Of a DNA stretch of 45,292 bases, positions 31,086 to 42,275 are shown one piece after another. Each line of letters starts with the position of its first letter. Positions within the stretch are counted from its first letter, which is position 1. The position numbers and the translations under genes were made by a program. The notes beneath the pieces were generated by a model. That model had not been told where the DNA came from and ran no database searches. It saw nothing but the letters and a program-made list of their open reading frames with translations. The stretch is from Gnetum montanum. Its lineage: Eukaryota > Streptophyta > Gnetopsida > Gnetales > Gnetaceae. The stretch lies in NCBI GenBank assembly GCA_015680685.1, contig MNCI01008036.1, positions 61,687 to 106,978 on the forward strand, written 5' to 3'.

Positions 31086-33941
31086 TCACATCGTCCCTGG
31101 GGGCGGTGGTTCTGATGGACCTTCTCTAGCCTCTGGCCCATGCGTTGGTGGTGGCGTGAATGACGGTTGCCCTACGGCAGCTGCAACTTCTGGAGGCAGC
31201 CGGAAAGCCTCCAAGAGAGCCCTCATCTTTTCTTCTTTGCTTCTGGGGTCGTTCATGGTCCAGGTAGCTTCTCCAATGTGTGCTGGAGCTGGAACTTCCC
31301 AAGGGCATGGCAGAGCCGGAAAGAGTTCTTTCAAGTTGACAAACTAGGCTGCGAACTGCTTATGTTCAATGTTGAACGCTTGGATTGATGCCTACAGCTA
31401 CTGGTAGTCATTCATTCTTCGGCCCAAGTCCTCCGCGATGGCACATTGGCCTTCAAAGCTTGTGCGGAGAACCTTGAGTTCTGCGTTTGCTGTTTGCAAC
31501 TTCTGCTTTGTTGCTTTGTGTGCTTAGAACTCTCCCTCGTATAGGGAATACGAGGCGGCCACTTGTTTTTCCAATTCTGACTGCGGTCTCCCAGCTGTGA
31601 GCATAGCCAAGTTTGCATATCGGAGGTTGGCCAACTCTATGTACTCTTTCATTTCCTCAATCTGCAACTCCTTCAGACAGATTTCTACTTTATTATAGGC
31701 ATTCAACCCATCGAAGATAGAATGCCATACATCGCCTCCCTCTTGGAGCTGCTAGAGCGCTTGGTTCATCTTGGCTTTAGCAACTTGAATGTGTTTCTCA
31801 TTTACCTCCTTCTGCAATCCCACTTGGTCCCTGTAATGATTTTTGACTTTTTCAAATTTTAGAGCCTCATTTTTCCAAGCGACAATTTCAATTGCAGATT
31901 TCTATCGTAATGCTCGAATCTCCTCCATTGACAGATTTCGATTTTCAGTAGCCAACCTTCTTATGTCAGCGTTCACCCTGGCTAGCTCTTCCTACTGTTG
32001 GTGGATGAAAGTTTTCATGTGTTCGTTTTCTGCACCAACATTGTGTAGGCAATGAACCTCTGCGGTTAGTCATACATTCTCCTGGCGAACCTCCGCCAAG
32101 TCCTTTTCTAAGTGATACGCTCGAGCATCTGCTATGGATTTGTCGAGGATCACTGTCTCCCACACATCCTCAACGATCTGAAGCCTAAGTTGAAGCTGTT
32201 GAAAAGCTTCATCTCTGGTGATGTTGCGATCGAGGATGGCTTTATCGGCAAGTTGAGCTCTTAATTGGGCTACCTTTGTTGCCAAACGCTGACAAGTAGC
32301 TTGAGCAGCTTCAAGTTGCCCTTCCAAAATGATGCTTTTGCCCCTTGTCGAAAGCAGCTCCGACTAGGTTGCAGTAATGTTGTCTAGAAGGTTGAAGACA
32401 TCCATAAGTAGTTGCCCGGTTCCCACCAGTCAGTCCAACAGCTCTTCATGTTGGGCTACGTCAATCTGGCTACGCGAAGTTCCAGCAGACACCTGTACAT
32501 CTTGTAGTCCATGAATGTTTGGTACAGGTGTTGCCGATGCATTGAGAGTCGTAGCGATTGTGTTAGCAACCACTTCGGCCACAACTTCCTGTCCCTAGTG
32601 TTGCATCACCAGGACCGTTGCCCCTTCACCATCTTCTAATCGTACCGAGAAGGTAGCAGCATTCCTTGAGATTTCGGGGAATAACTATTGGGTTGATGTT
32701 GATACATCTCAGATACTTGGATCTGTTCTGGTTGGAACTTGTTCTCGGGTGGCAGAGAATATCGACCCTGCCCTTTCAAGCAAGCTAACTAATTGAGCCA
32801 CTTGCTCCAGGTGGCTCATGGCAGGGCGATAGACCGAAGGGTCTTCTCCTCCACCAATCCTGCCAGATTGCTCTTGTTGGCTCAAGAGCATTTCCTGGAT
32901 CTCGCTGATGTATTCTGCTGTGGTTTGCAAGCTTGGCTATGTTGTTTGTGCAGGTGGTGGAGGTCGTTATTGCTCCTCCTCTATCTATGTGGTGGTAGGA
33001 GTTTTATCTTTCATCATCTCTCGTCACGAGGCAATTGGGGTGCGCTGGATTACATTGTTGGAATATCGTGCTATCCCTGCCCATTTGCACAACTTTTGGA
33101 TTAGGCAGGGAAATGGCAGAACTCGTCTTCCACGTTTGTTCTCAGTGAACCTCTTTTCAATCTCTAGAAACAACAACTGTGGAAGACTCATGGGAAATTT
33201 CCCACTCAAGGTGGCACATGCACAAGCGGAGAAGGCTGTGATTTTACTGGGTCTTACCATTGGGTTCAAATGGTAAGACGCGATCTTTGCATACACTCTT
33301 TCTACCGTGGTTAGGGAGCCAAACTCCTTGCACTCTACCCCATAGCACCATTTGGTCCATTGCACCTTTACCTCTGGATCGGCCTGTTTCAGAATTTCCA
33401 CCACATCTGCCCTAGTTTCGGGCAACCCCAGAGCCTGTGCTATCACTTCTGAAGAGTAAGAGACATAAATGTCTTTGATTCTTACTCTGGACCCTAGTTG
33501 TCGATTTGTCTAGAAGAGATAAGTTTCTCCTAAGTACCATTCACCACTGGTTGTGATGATTGGCCACATCGGAGAGTTTTACAGTTGGAGCCTCATGTCT
33601 TCTAGCACGTTCTCGAGGAATGGTCCAAAATTTAGCTCTTGAAGGACCATTCGTTGCATCTTGCGCAGCATGATAGCATTAAGGCAAGCTTGGGTCAGGG
33701 TGACCTCAAGCCGTGGTGTCATCCAAGGAGTCTTATCCCTGAGCGATTGCTCGTTGGGAATCTCCTCTTCGAGAATTTGATGAACAGATTCCACATCAGG
33801 TCTTTCGTGAAAGGGCCCTGTTGCATGAGAGCCCTCCACATGCTCTGGCTGTTGCACACCTCGTCCCCTTCCCGTGCGTGGATGCTTGTCCCTTGGTTGT
33901 GACAGTCCTTCATCCCTTGGGTGCCTTGGTTTGGGTGCCAT
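31086..33941 (-). pseudogene. Extra retroelement ORF with plant-transposon-protein-like (PF20167-type) domain and coiled coils
   Basis: One frame runs from ATG at 33941 to TGA at 31086 (952 codons), broken only by in-frame stops; every open piece (33941-33579, 33446-33024, 32930-32709, 32327-32070, 31706-31524, 31334-31086) is in the same phase. The start is MAPKPRHPRDEG, then a basic, Arg-rich segment. A region of about 33650-33030 resembles the 'putative plant transposon protein' domain, with motifs like PSKITAFSACACATLSGKFP and LPFPCLIQKLCKWAG. After that come coiled-coil-like segments (AQATCQRLATKVAQLRAQLADK; ELQIEEMKEYIELANLRYANL) and a Pro-rich C terminus (SEPPPPGTM). It lies in the position of env-like or extra ORFs of Athila/Tat elements, in the same direction as pol. 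No signal peptide or membrane span seen. Function unknown. Confidence 0.75.
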
Positions 33942-33961
33942 ATGCAATCAAACATAACCGC

Positions 33962-34163
33962 CTGTTAGACTGTACATAAGTGTCTTAAGAGGGTCCGTAT
34001 ACACTTCTCAGTTTGACCAAGTTATGTTTTTGGCATAGGCACATCGTTAAGTCTTCCGGAGTGTTAATTTATGGGTTAGGGCCAAAGTTTTTGTAATTAA
34101 CCAACTAATTAATTAATTAATTAATTACACATAGGCACATCCCCCCCACGACTGAGAGCATAC
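33962..34163 (-). other. Possible 5' UTR intron of the extra ORF
   Basis: On the minus strand a donor (CAGAG/GTATGC at 34164/34163) and an acceptor (TCTAACAG/GCGG at 33962/33961) bracket 202 bases between the TATA box at 34320 and the ATG at 33941. The interval includes a (TTAA)n run (34106-34126). The acceptor has a weak pyrimidine tract; this is inference from sequence only. Confidence 0.3.
34106..34126. repeat. (TTAA)n microsatellite
   Basis: About five tandem TTAA units in the leader of the extra ORF. Confidence 0.9.
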
Positions 34164-34309
34164 CTCTGGGTGCAGAAAAGGGAAAGGATTCGGTTGATGT
34201 GGACTTGTAGTGGAATGTAGGTGTGTTGGGAAAGGTTAGGTAGAAAAAATGGCGATGCCTCCCCTCAATTTGGGCTCCAAATGATGAAAAATGGCAAAGT
34301 GAGGTGGGG

Positions 34310-34413
34310 TATATATAGGGGTTAGGCGCTGCGTTGACAGGGCCGCGTATACGTGACCGCGTATATGCAGTCACTACGTCGACGGGGCCCCATCAACGTA
34401 GGGGTGTTCACCC
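34310..34413 (-). promoter_or_regulatory. Internal U3-like promoter upstream of the extra ORF
   Basis: On the minus strand a cluster of CpG-rich self-complementary words (GGGGCCCC, CGTCGACG, GCATATACGCGGTCAC, CGTATACG) at about 34400-34340 is followed by a TATA box (CTATATATA) at 34319-34311. The element's LTR U3 has the same arrangement: CGTATACG, GTCGACG and GGGCCC words, then CCTATAAATAAG (43170-43041). The site lies about 370 bases upstream of the extra ORF's ATG, so it looks like a dedicated promoter for it. Activity is not shown. Confidence 0.55.
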
Positions 34414-35176
34414 ATTGACCAGCGTTGACCAACCCATATAAAGCCTGAAATGATGAATTTGAAACGTCAAATTGAGGCGGTTGAAGCGCGTGAAAGGCTC
34501 GAACATGGCTGAGGACATGAGGAAGGTAATTAAGCTCAAAAAAGAGACAAAAAATAGGAGAAAGAAACTCAAAAAGAACTCTGTGGGGAATAAATCAAGT
34601 TATGGGATTCAAAAACTAGTCAACCACAAAATCCAAAGGATGGGAGACTTAACAAACGAAACTAAGGAAATGCAAGTGGGTCCTCCCCATAGCAGGCCAT
34701 AGCCTTAGTAGCCCTTGCATAGCCCTCAACACTGGGGTCCATGGGCCCCGGGGCGAAGAAATGGTGTTTGCCAGGTAAGACTCTGACCCAAAAGATTCTG
34801 CCAAGGCATGGAAACCCATGAAAATCACGACAAACCTTCATGACATAAAACAAGCAATGAGGTGAGTGGTGAAGAGAACTAGATGAAGAGAGAGATGAGA
34901 GAATGGTAGTCTGATCGTCGGCCACAGGAAACCCTATGTGGAGATGTGGTTAAGTGACTTGGTAGAACCGTTCCAAAGTTTAGACCCAAAACCATCCACA
35001 TTCAGTGACATCACAATAATAGACAAAGTCCCGGCCATCCCCCAAGGAAGCAAGAATGACCTCACAGAGAACCACCACTCCAATAAATATAAGAGGAAGG
35101 AAGTGAAATAGGACGAAGTTAAAGGGGACTAATGAAGTCCCATAACTAGTGTGGTGGCCCATGAGAGGTGGTTTAA
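34414..35176. other. Non-coding internal region of inner element
   Basis: This interval lies between the integrase end and the extra-ORF promoter. Short open frames on both strands have no motif. It may hold leader or spacer sequence. Confidence 0.35.
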
Positions 35177-35362
35177 AGGGTGTGCTTTGAATTCCCACAT
35201 AGTGATTTGATTTATTTTTTTCTTTTTTTTCTCTTTTTCGGGGGAACCACACCATGCAAAGATCCATGCAGATTCGCATGCATTCGACCAAGGGGTGTGC
35301 TTTGAATCCTCATTTTTCTTCTTTTTTTTTTGAATTTTTCAGTGAAGACCACACCATGCAAG
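35177..35362. repeat. Degenerate direct duplication, about 117-bp period
   Basis: GGGTGTGCTTTGAAT occurs at about 35176 and 35293. Each is followed by a T-rich 'ttctttttttt' tract and then ACCACACCATGCAA (about 35246 and 35349). The copies differ by indels in the T tract. Non-coding. Confidence 0.65.
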
Positions 35363-36059
35363 GTCAAACTGCCCAGAAGCTTCCATGGAAAGGACGTGGA
35401 GGGGTAGGAAATCAGGAAGGACATACCAACAACCTCAGGGGGTAGAACAGAACAAAAAATATTGCATTCCCCTTGAAGTCACACCTGATTCAAATCATTA
35501 GATCATCCCCTAATCTAGGAACCACACAAGTCACACATTAATTAAAATGTTGTTAAGGTAAGAGGTTGCATGTGCTCAATAGAAGGAAAACCATGGAGTG
35601 GGTGAATGGGTGGATGACATGAACTCACTGCCGATTTTATGAGCGAAAGGTAGACGTAAAGTCCAAAAAAAAAACCATGCGAGGGCGGAAACTAGACAAT
35701 TAGGTGGAAGAGTACACATTACCCATCGCAATGAAAACCATCCGCGCCAGACATCTGAAGACAACAAGACAACGAATTAGCAATTACGTGAAAAATAAAA
35801 CATCCACAAAGAAATGAAAAAATAAGTAAAGAAAAAAAAATGTACAAAGAATTTGCAAATGTATAAACGATGATGAAAAACAAAAAGGTGTAAAACAAAA
35901 AAATGACAAAACGGTGAGGGGTGTAGTGGAATAGGTTAGCAGGGATGATGGTCTCCCCCACAACTGGGTGGAAAGGAGGAGACACACAAAATGGAGCGTG
36001 GCTGACCTGGTGATGATGAGGTGGTTGTACTGGTTGAGTGGAGTTCGTGGAAAGGTTTC
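35363..36059. other. Non-coding region 3' of integrase in inner element
   Basis: T-rich on the minus strand with several poly-T runs. No conserved motif seen. Open frames here (for example 35985-35719) are driven by T/C-rich composition and not by coding. Confidence 0.35.
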
Positions 36060-39000
36060 AGTTGTTGGCGGTTGACTAACTGTGTTTTGGTGGGGTCTGC
36101 AGGTTTGTGGATGAGCAAGGCCTAGATGGGAAGGTTTTGGAGACAATGTAAGGCCCCTTCCACAATGTTTGAAACTTGGTCTGTTGGGATACTTGTGAGG
36201 GGTTCCAATACAACACCTTGTCTCCACATCTAAACGTGACCTTCCGAATCCTAAGATCGTGTCATTTTTTATTGTAGGCCTTGTGGATCTCATTGGAGGA
36301 TAGGGTTCACTAATCGGTTCTCATCTAGCATACTTAAATTGATCAGTCGTTCACGTTGTGCTAGTGGTAGGTCAAGGCCTAAGTCACTGGCGGTGGATAG
36401 TGTGCGGAGTTCAACTTGAATTGGAATTGTTGGCAACTTTCCGTACACTAACTCATAGGGAGAGTACCCTATAGGAAGTTTCCAAGTGGAGCGATAGGCC
36501 CATAGGGCATTGTTAAGCATAGTGCTCCAATCCCTCTTGTATTTGCTGATGGTTCAGGTAAGGATCTTGGTGATCTCCCTATTGGTGACTTTAGCCTACC
36601 CGTTGGCTTGGGGGTGATAGGGAGTTGTGAATTTATGCGTTACCCCTAAGCGTTGCATGAGTTTCCAAAAAGTGACATCGGTAAAGTGAGTTCCATTATC
36701 TGAAATGAGTGCACGTGGCACTCCAAACCTGTTAACAATTTGTTGTTGGAAAAATCGTGTGGCGGTGTTGGAAGAATAGTCGACGACGGCTACCGCTTCT
36801 GCCCACTTTGTACAATAGTCCATAGCGATGATGAAATATGCCTTTCCATTTGACAGGGGTGTGATGGGTCCCATGAAGTCGATGCCCCAAATGTCAAAGG
36901 GCTCTAGTGGCTAGATCCACTATTGAGGTTCCTCCAACTGTGTCGTCATCCCACCATCTCTTTGGCATCGTTCGCAAGAGCGGGTGAACCATTGTGCGTC
37001 CCTGAAGAGTGTAGGCTAGTAATACCCTGCAAGTATGATTTTAATGGTCATTCGGCGTCCAACATAGTGGCCTCCACAAGGGCCCTCATGAGCATCTTGG
37101 AAGACACGCAGTGTATCATCATCAGGGACACACCATCGAACCAAGCCATCTACACACACCTTGTAGAGGTGTCTGTTGATTTCCATGAAATGCTTGGCCT
37201 TATGGAGAAACTGTTGTTTTTGCTGATGGTTCCACTCCTTTGGAAACTCTTGAGTGGTGAGGTAGGTAAGGATGCGGCTAAACCAAGGGGATTCTTTGGT
37301 TACTTGCAGATCAACTACACTTGTGAAGAGGAGTTCATCTGGAAATTGGTCGGATAAGGGCTCCTTCTCTTCTGCGTCATCCCATCGCAACCGAGACAAG
37401 TGGTCGGCGACCACATTCTCGGTTCCCTTCCTATCTACCATGGTAAGATCAAACTCTTGAAGAATCACCAACCACTGGATTATGCGAGGGATCACCGTTG
37501 GTTTGTTCATCAGGAACCGGATAGCACTATGATCAGTATGCACAAACACCTCGTATCTGAGCACATAGTGCCGGAATTTGTCGAAGGCGAACACCACCGC
37601 CATCAACTCCTTTTCGGTGGTGGTGTAGTTCAACTAAGCACCCACAATGCTACAACTTGCAAAGTGGATATAATAGGGACATTTTTTATAGTCACACTGT
37701 GTAAGCACGGCTCCCAAGGCATAGTTGGATGCATCCGTCATGATGTGAAAGGGTCTGGACCAATCGAGGGCTCGTAGAACTGGAGTTTCTATGAGTTTCT
37801 GTTTTAGCACTTGGAATGTAGACTCGCATTCCTTGGTCTAGATGAATGGATCATCCTTCTTTGTCAGCTCTACCAATGGCTTCGCGATCTTCAAGAAGTT
37901 TTCAATGAATCGCAGTAGTAACCAGTGTGTCCAAGGAATGACTGAACATCTTTGACGGTACTTGGTTGATGGGTAATTCCTTGGATAACCTTGATCTTTT
38001 TAGGATCTACGCTGATCCCTGTTTGTGAGATGCGATGCCCCAGCACGATGCCTTCTTGAACCATCAAATGGCTCTTCTGCCAATTGAGCCATAGATTGGT
38101 GTTTACACACCTTTTCAGAACCTACTCTAGATGGTCTAAGGCTTACTCGAACGTGACCCCATAGGTGGAGAAGTCATCCATGAAGACTTCCACACCATTG
38201 CCGATTTTTTGCTGGAAGATGCTTATGACAAGGCATTGGAACGTAGCAGGCGCATTACATAGGCCAAAGGGCATCTTCTTGTATGCAAAAGTCCCCCATG
38301 GACTCGTGAAAGTAGTTTTGGCCTGGTCCTCTAGTACTATTTGGATTTGGTTATAACCACTATAACCATCCAAAAAGCTATAGTAGCGGTGCCCTGCTAT
38401 GGTGTCCAACACCTGGTCCACAAATGGGAGCAGAAAGTGGTCCTTGAAGGTCACCATATTGAGCAACTGGAAATCAATACAAACCCTCCACTTGCCACCT
38501 TTTTTGGGGACGATAACAAGTGGGCTAATTCATTCGCTATCGGCGACAAAATAAATGAATCCCGCCTTTAGCAACTGTTCAATTTCATCCTTTACAACCT
38601 GCTTCAATTTGGGATTCAACCATCTTTGTGGCTATCGTCGTGGCTTCATGGAAGGGTCAAGATAGATTCAATGCTGGAAGACCCTAGGATCAACTCCAGT
38701 CAACTCAGGATATGACCATGCGAATGCAGCAACCCATTTGTTTACCACCTCCAGCAAATTCTTCTTCTATTCTGGAGCAAGGGTGGCATTAATGATTACC
38801 GGTTTTCCATTTTGCAAAAATGAATACTCTAAGTGAGCTGGTAAAGACTTTAACTCAAGGGGCTCTTGTTTGAAGCTCTCAAGGATTTCTAGCTTACCCC
38901 AATCATCTTGGTCATCAACAATGGAAACCTGTTGATGAATCTCCTCCATTTCATCTCTGTTGTCGATGTAGGCTTGTACAAGCCCCTCTGATGGTTCCAT

Positions 39001-39588
39001 GCACAATGTGCTGCTAGCAGGATTAGCTGTCAGCCACTGGATGCCCTCTTGGTTAGTGGCTGCTGCGTACAGGCACTGTTGAACAGGTGATTCCTTGGTA
39101 CACTGGCTGCATGCTTGAATAGATATCCACTTAGCGGACCATAATTGTTGCACACAGTTGCACCCTGAGTCACTGTACGTGATGCATGGAACACGTTTCT
39201 TCTCGACCTTCCCAAAAGGATTTTCCTTGAAAATTTCAAGGGACAGATCGCGGAGGCCTAATTGTGCGTCCACCATGCTTAGCTAGGCCCTTCCCATGAT
39301 GATTGGGAAGTTTCCCTTGCAGTTCTCTACACGGATGACCAAGAAGTCAGCAGGATAGGACCACCCACAGACGGTGGTCACAATGTCCTCGACCAATCCC
39401 AAGGGAATGGTGATGGACTGGTCTGCTAACTCAAGTCGGATGTAGCTCTTCTTTAGCGAGGGTAGGTTCCAGCTCTTGTACATATCATGAGAGATCAAAT
39501 TGACCCCTGACCTCGAGTCAAGAAGAGCTTTGCATGGCTCATTCCCTACCACCTGAAGATAGATAAGGGGGCTTCCTGGATTAGTCAA
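36060..39588 (-). pseudogene. pol: Inner element pol: protease, RT, RNase H, integrase
   Basis: Domains in order on the minus strand. Aspartic protease (39588-39283): ALLDSRSGVNLIS, where the family D-S-G triad now reads D-S-R. Linker (39276-38767). RT (about 38560-38140): PKKGGKWRVCIDF, FLDGYSGYNQI and the catalytic FMDD box (about 38184-38173), intact. RNase H (about 37760-37390): TDASNYALGA, TTEKELMAVVFAFDKFRHY, HTDHSAIRFL. Integrase (about 37120-36540): the HHCC part includes DAHEGPCGGHY; the core has FDIWGIDFMGP and ISDNGTHF. The third catalytic residue is changed: the expected GQAEVTN reads stop-AKVTN (AAA at 36592-36590). After that come AYRSTWKLPIGYSPYELVYGK and a WKGPY motif near 36160. 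No chromodomain seen, as expected for Athila/Tat. A frameshift between 38140 and 37640 and many stops inactivate it. Confidence 0.92.
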
Positions 39589-40316
39589 TTTTCAGGGAAG
39601 GTGACCTGCTTTGATCCAGTTAGTCACAGCATGCGTGAGCATGATCGTCTAGACATTGGAGTGTTGTGGTTGTTGGCTTGGAGGTTGCTCTAGCAGTGGA
39701 GTAGTGGAGGTGCTTGTAGGTTCAAGGGCACTGGCCATAAGTGTATGCGAGTGTATGTTCAAATTGTTGGGTCAGAAAAAGGGATGTTTTCGTGGCTTGG
39801 GTTCTGGTCCACTCAGCGGAGGTGCCGATTGTAAGTTAATAGCCCTCATAGCATTTCGTTGCTGTGGCTGTGGCGGTATCTCTCCCTGCATTGATGGAGT
39901 AGGTGGTAGATGAGTGGGATGTGATGGAGGAGTGGCAGGAGAAGGTGACGGAGGATAAAAGAGATGTGGGTTTTCCCCTCTGGGTGATGGAGATTAAGGG
40001 TGAAAATACTCCAGGGGGTGGTAATGTCTTTGAAAGGTCGCATGGCTAGAAGAGTCCCTTGGAGAGACCGATTGCTGAACATAGTACCCATAGGGATCTG
40101 GCTGTTTGTAAGGTACTGTTGCCTTGGAGGTGGCATCCCCCATGTTTGTGGATGCTGCCACTATTGGAAGTATTCATACAGTTGTGGTGGCGCTCCACTT
40201 GGATAGTATCCTTGCTGCTGCTAGTGGAACCGCCTAGAATTACCTTGTGGATAAGGCAACCTTCGGGGTGTTTGCCGTTGTGCCAAGCGAGGGTTCAATG
40301 CGTACACCCTAGACTC

Positions 40317-42107
40317 TTAAAGATGTGACACCACAACACAACATCCCTTAGGATGTTCATATTGGCATATGCCACATTCATCTTTCTCCTCGGTGTTAGA
40401 GACTACAACCTGCTCTGCTATAGCAACCTTACCCTTTTCGTTATATTGGGCACGTTCAGCTTCCTTCTTCCTGCGTTGATCGCAGTCATTACCTTGTGCT
40501 CTGGACTCCTCTACGATTTTCAACATGCTTTGGACCTTTTCGTTCAAAGAGTCCCACATCTTATCCACCTTTGCCCAAATTTCAGATGTGAGCTTTTGTA
40601 ATGGCAAGGTCTTTCGGTTTACCGCTGCTTCTAGTGATGATTCTTCCTCCTCATCACAAAAATGGACTTCCCTTTTTCTGAGGGAAGGGTCTTGGTTGAA
40701 TTCTTTTGCACTATCCTTTTTCCTAAGTTCCCCTTCCTCCTTGGCCACTTGTTCAATAAGGCATTGCAATTGATGGGCCCTTAGCTCTGACAGTCGCCCC
40801 TGGGCATACACACCAAAGGTCTTTCATGTTTCAAAATGGAGCCCATCAATGATGTGGTGAAGCTGTGCCCTCTGAGAGTAACCATGACCAGGGCACCAAT
40901 GCAATAATGAGTAGTACCTGCTCATGGCGGCATCCAAGGATTCATGATTTCCTTATTTATAGCCTTGGATCTGCTGTCTCATATTAGCCACTCTGGAGTA
41001 CGTTTAATATTTTTCATTGAAAATTTCAAGCATTGTACTCCATCTTTTGATTGATTCCGGCTCCAAAGACCGGTACCAGCTTTCAGCTTCTTTGATGAGT
41101 GTGCGAGGGAATAGCTTCAGCTTCTGCCAATCATTGTCAATGTTTTGTAGGGTGTAGGTGTCATGGAATGCCTGCAGGTGAGTCTACAGATCATAGTTGT
41201 ATCCCCCTTCAAATCTGGGAATGTTGTTCATATCAACTTGCTTGATCTGGCTATCCTTCATGTGCCTACTGGGGATTTGAACTACCTTAGAGATCTGGAG
41301 CATACTCTGGGTAGCTAACAACGGCTCATTTGAATCATAGTCCTGCTGGGGACCATGATGTCTGTGACGATTCCAGCTATCCCTCCTTTCATGTCGGCGA
41401 GCATCACGCGATGGTTTGCACGTCTCCTCATGTTGCTCCTTCCGATCCTTCTGAACCTTTTTACCCCCATCCTTTTGCTTCCTCCTACCTCGGTTATGAT
41501 CAAAGCCTGAGCTGGGTGAAGTAGAAGGAGAGCGAGAGGATGGAGAAGAAGAAGAGGGATCTCTCCCTCTACCCTGATGACAGTCCCGATCATCCCATTC
41601 ATCCTTGCTATGTGACCCTCCATCCCCTTGGAAATCTTGGCCACCTAGATGCTTGGAATGAATCATGGATTGGAGGACCTGCTGCCCTAGGGGAAGTTCG
41701 GTTGAATGGGTGTCATGAAAGATGGGATCCTCATCATCTGTTAGCCCTTGGAAAAATAAGGGGTTACTAAATTGTTTCCCCTTCAGCTGTTTATATCTAT
41801 CCACCTAGTGTTGATCTCTTGCTTATTGAGCCTCAGTGGGATGATAGTCCTGGTAGTCATGGTCCTCCATGACATACTCTGCTCCAAGGTCCTGGATGCC
41901 CAATCTGCCAAGATTGTGAAATAGCATCATAGGAGCCGATCGGTCGGGAGGGTGTACAATATTACCCTCAATGTCCTGCCATCATAGATGCTCGTCCTGA
42001 TGTAAGATGAACGTGAAATCATGGACGTACTCATCAGGATGCTTGTACACCACCCAACACTCCTGTGGCACCGATGGGATGGATATCTCCCTCCTGCAAG
42101 AAGACAT
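40317..42107 (-). pseudogene. gag: Inner element gag
   Basis: Starts at ATG 42107, about 150 bases after the primer site, and one frame runs to the stop at 40317. Contains a PDEYVHDFTFILHQD segment near the start, a basic His/Arg/Ser-rich region (about 41640-41330), the gag core (NIPRFEGGYN, WQKLKLFPRTLIKEAES, ESIKRWSTMLEIFNEKY), a coiled-coil-like stretch (LIEQVAKEEGELRKK) and a zinc knuckle of CX2CX3HX4C form in CGICQYEHPKGCC (near 40350). Several in-frame stops, mostly Gln/Arg/Trp codons turned to stops. A further Pro/Gln/Tyr-rich segment (40316-39850) follows before protease, in which phases change. Confidence 0.9.
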
Positions 42108-42256
42108 ATTGGACGTTAGATGGTCCATGCAATTGGTGTACCATACTATTTACTTTAATCCACCTAATGTGCATAAATTTTTCTATCCTGGGTTCGTTCC
42201 AACGACTTGAATGATAATTTCACTAAGGTTAGATGATGCATGTAAGAATTTAACAA

Positions 42257-42274
42257 TCCCCAGCAACAGCGCCA
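42257..42274 (-). other. Primer-binding site of inner element (tRNA-Asp type)
   Basis: Minus-strand TGGCGCTGTTGCTGGGGA, one base from the LTR end. It differs from the usual tRNA-Asp site by two C-to-T changes, in keeping with the mutation pattern elsewhere in the element. Confidence 0.88.
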
Positions 42275-42275
42275 A

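Noticed and set aside
32793-33276. Plus-strand frames antisense to the extra ORF
   Set aside because: Shadows of the longer minus-strand frame; no motif of their own.
35719-36293. Minus-strand frames rich in Phe/Ser/Leu after integrase, suggesting an env transmembrane protein
   Set aside because: Composition follows T/C-rich low-complexity DNA, phases change, and no signal peptide plus anchor arrangement is preserved.
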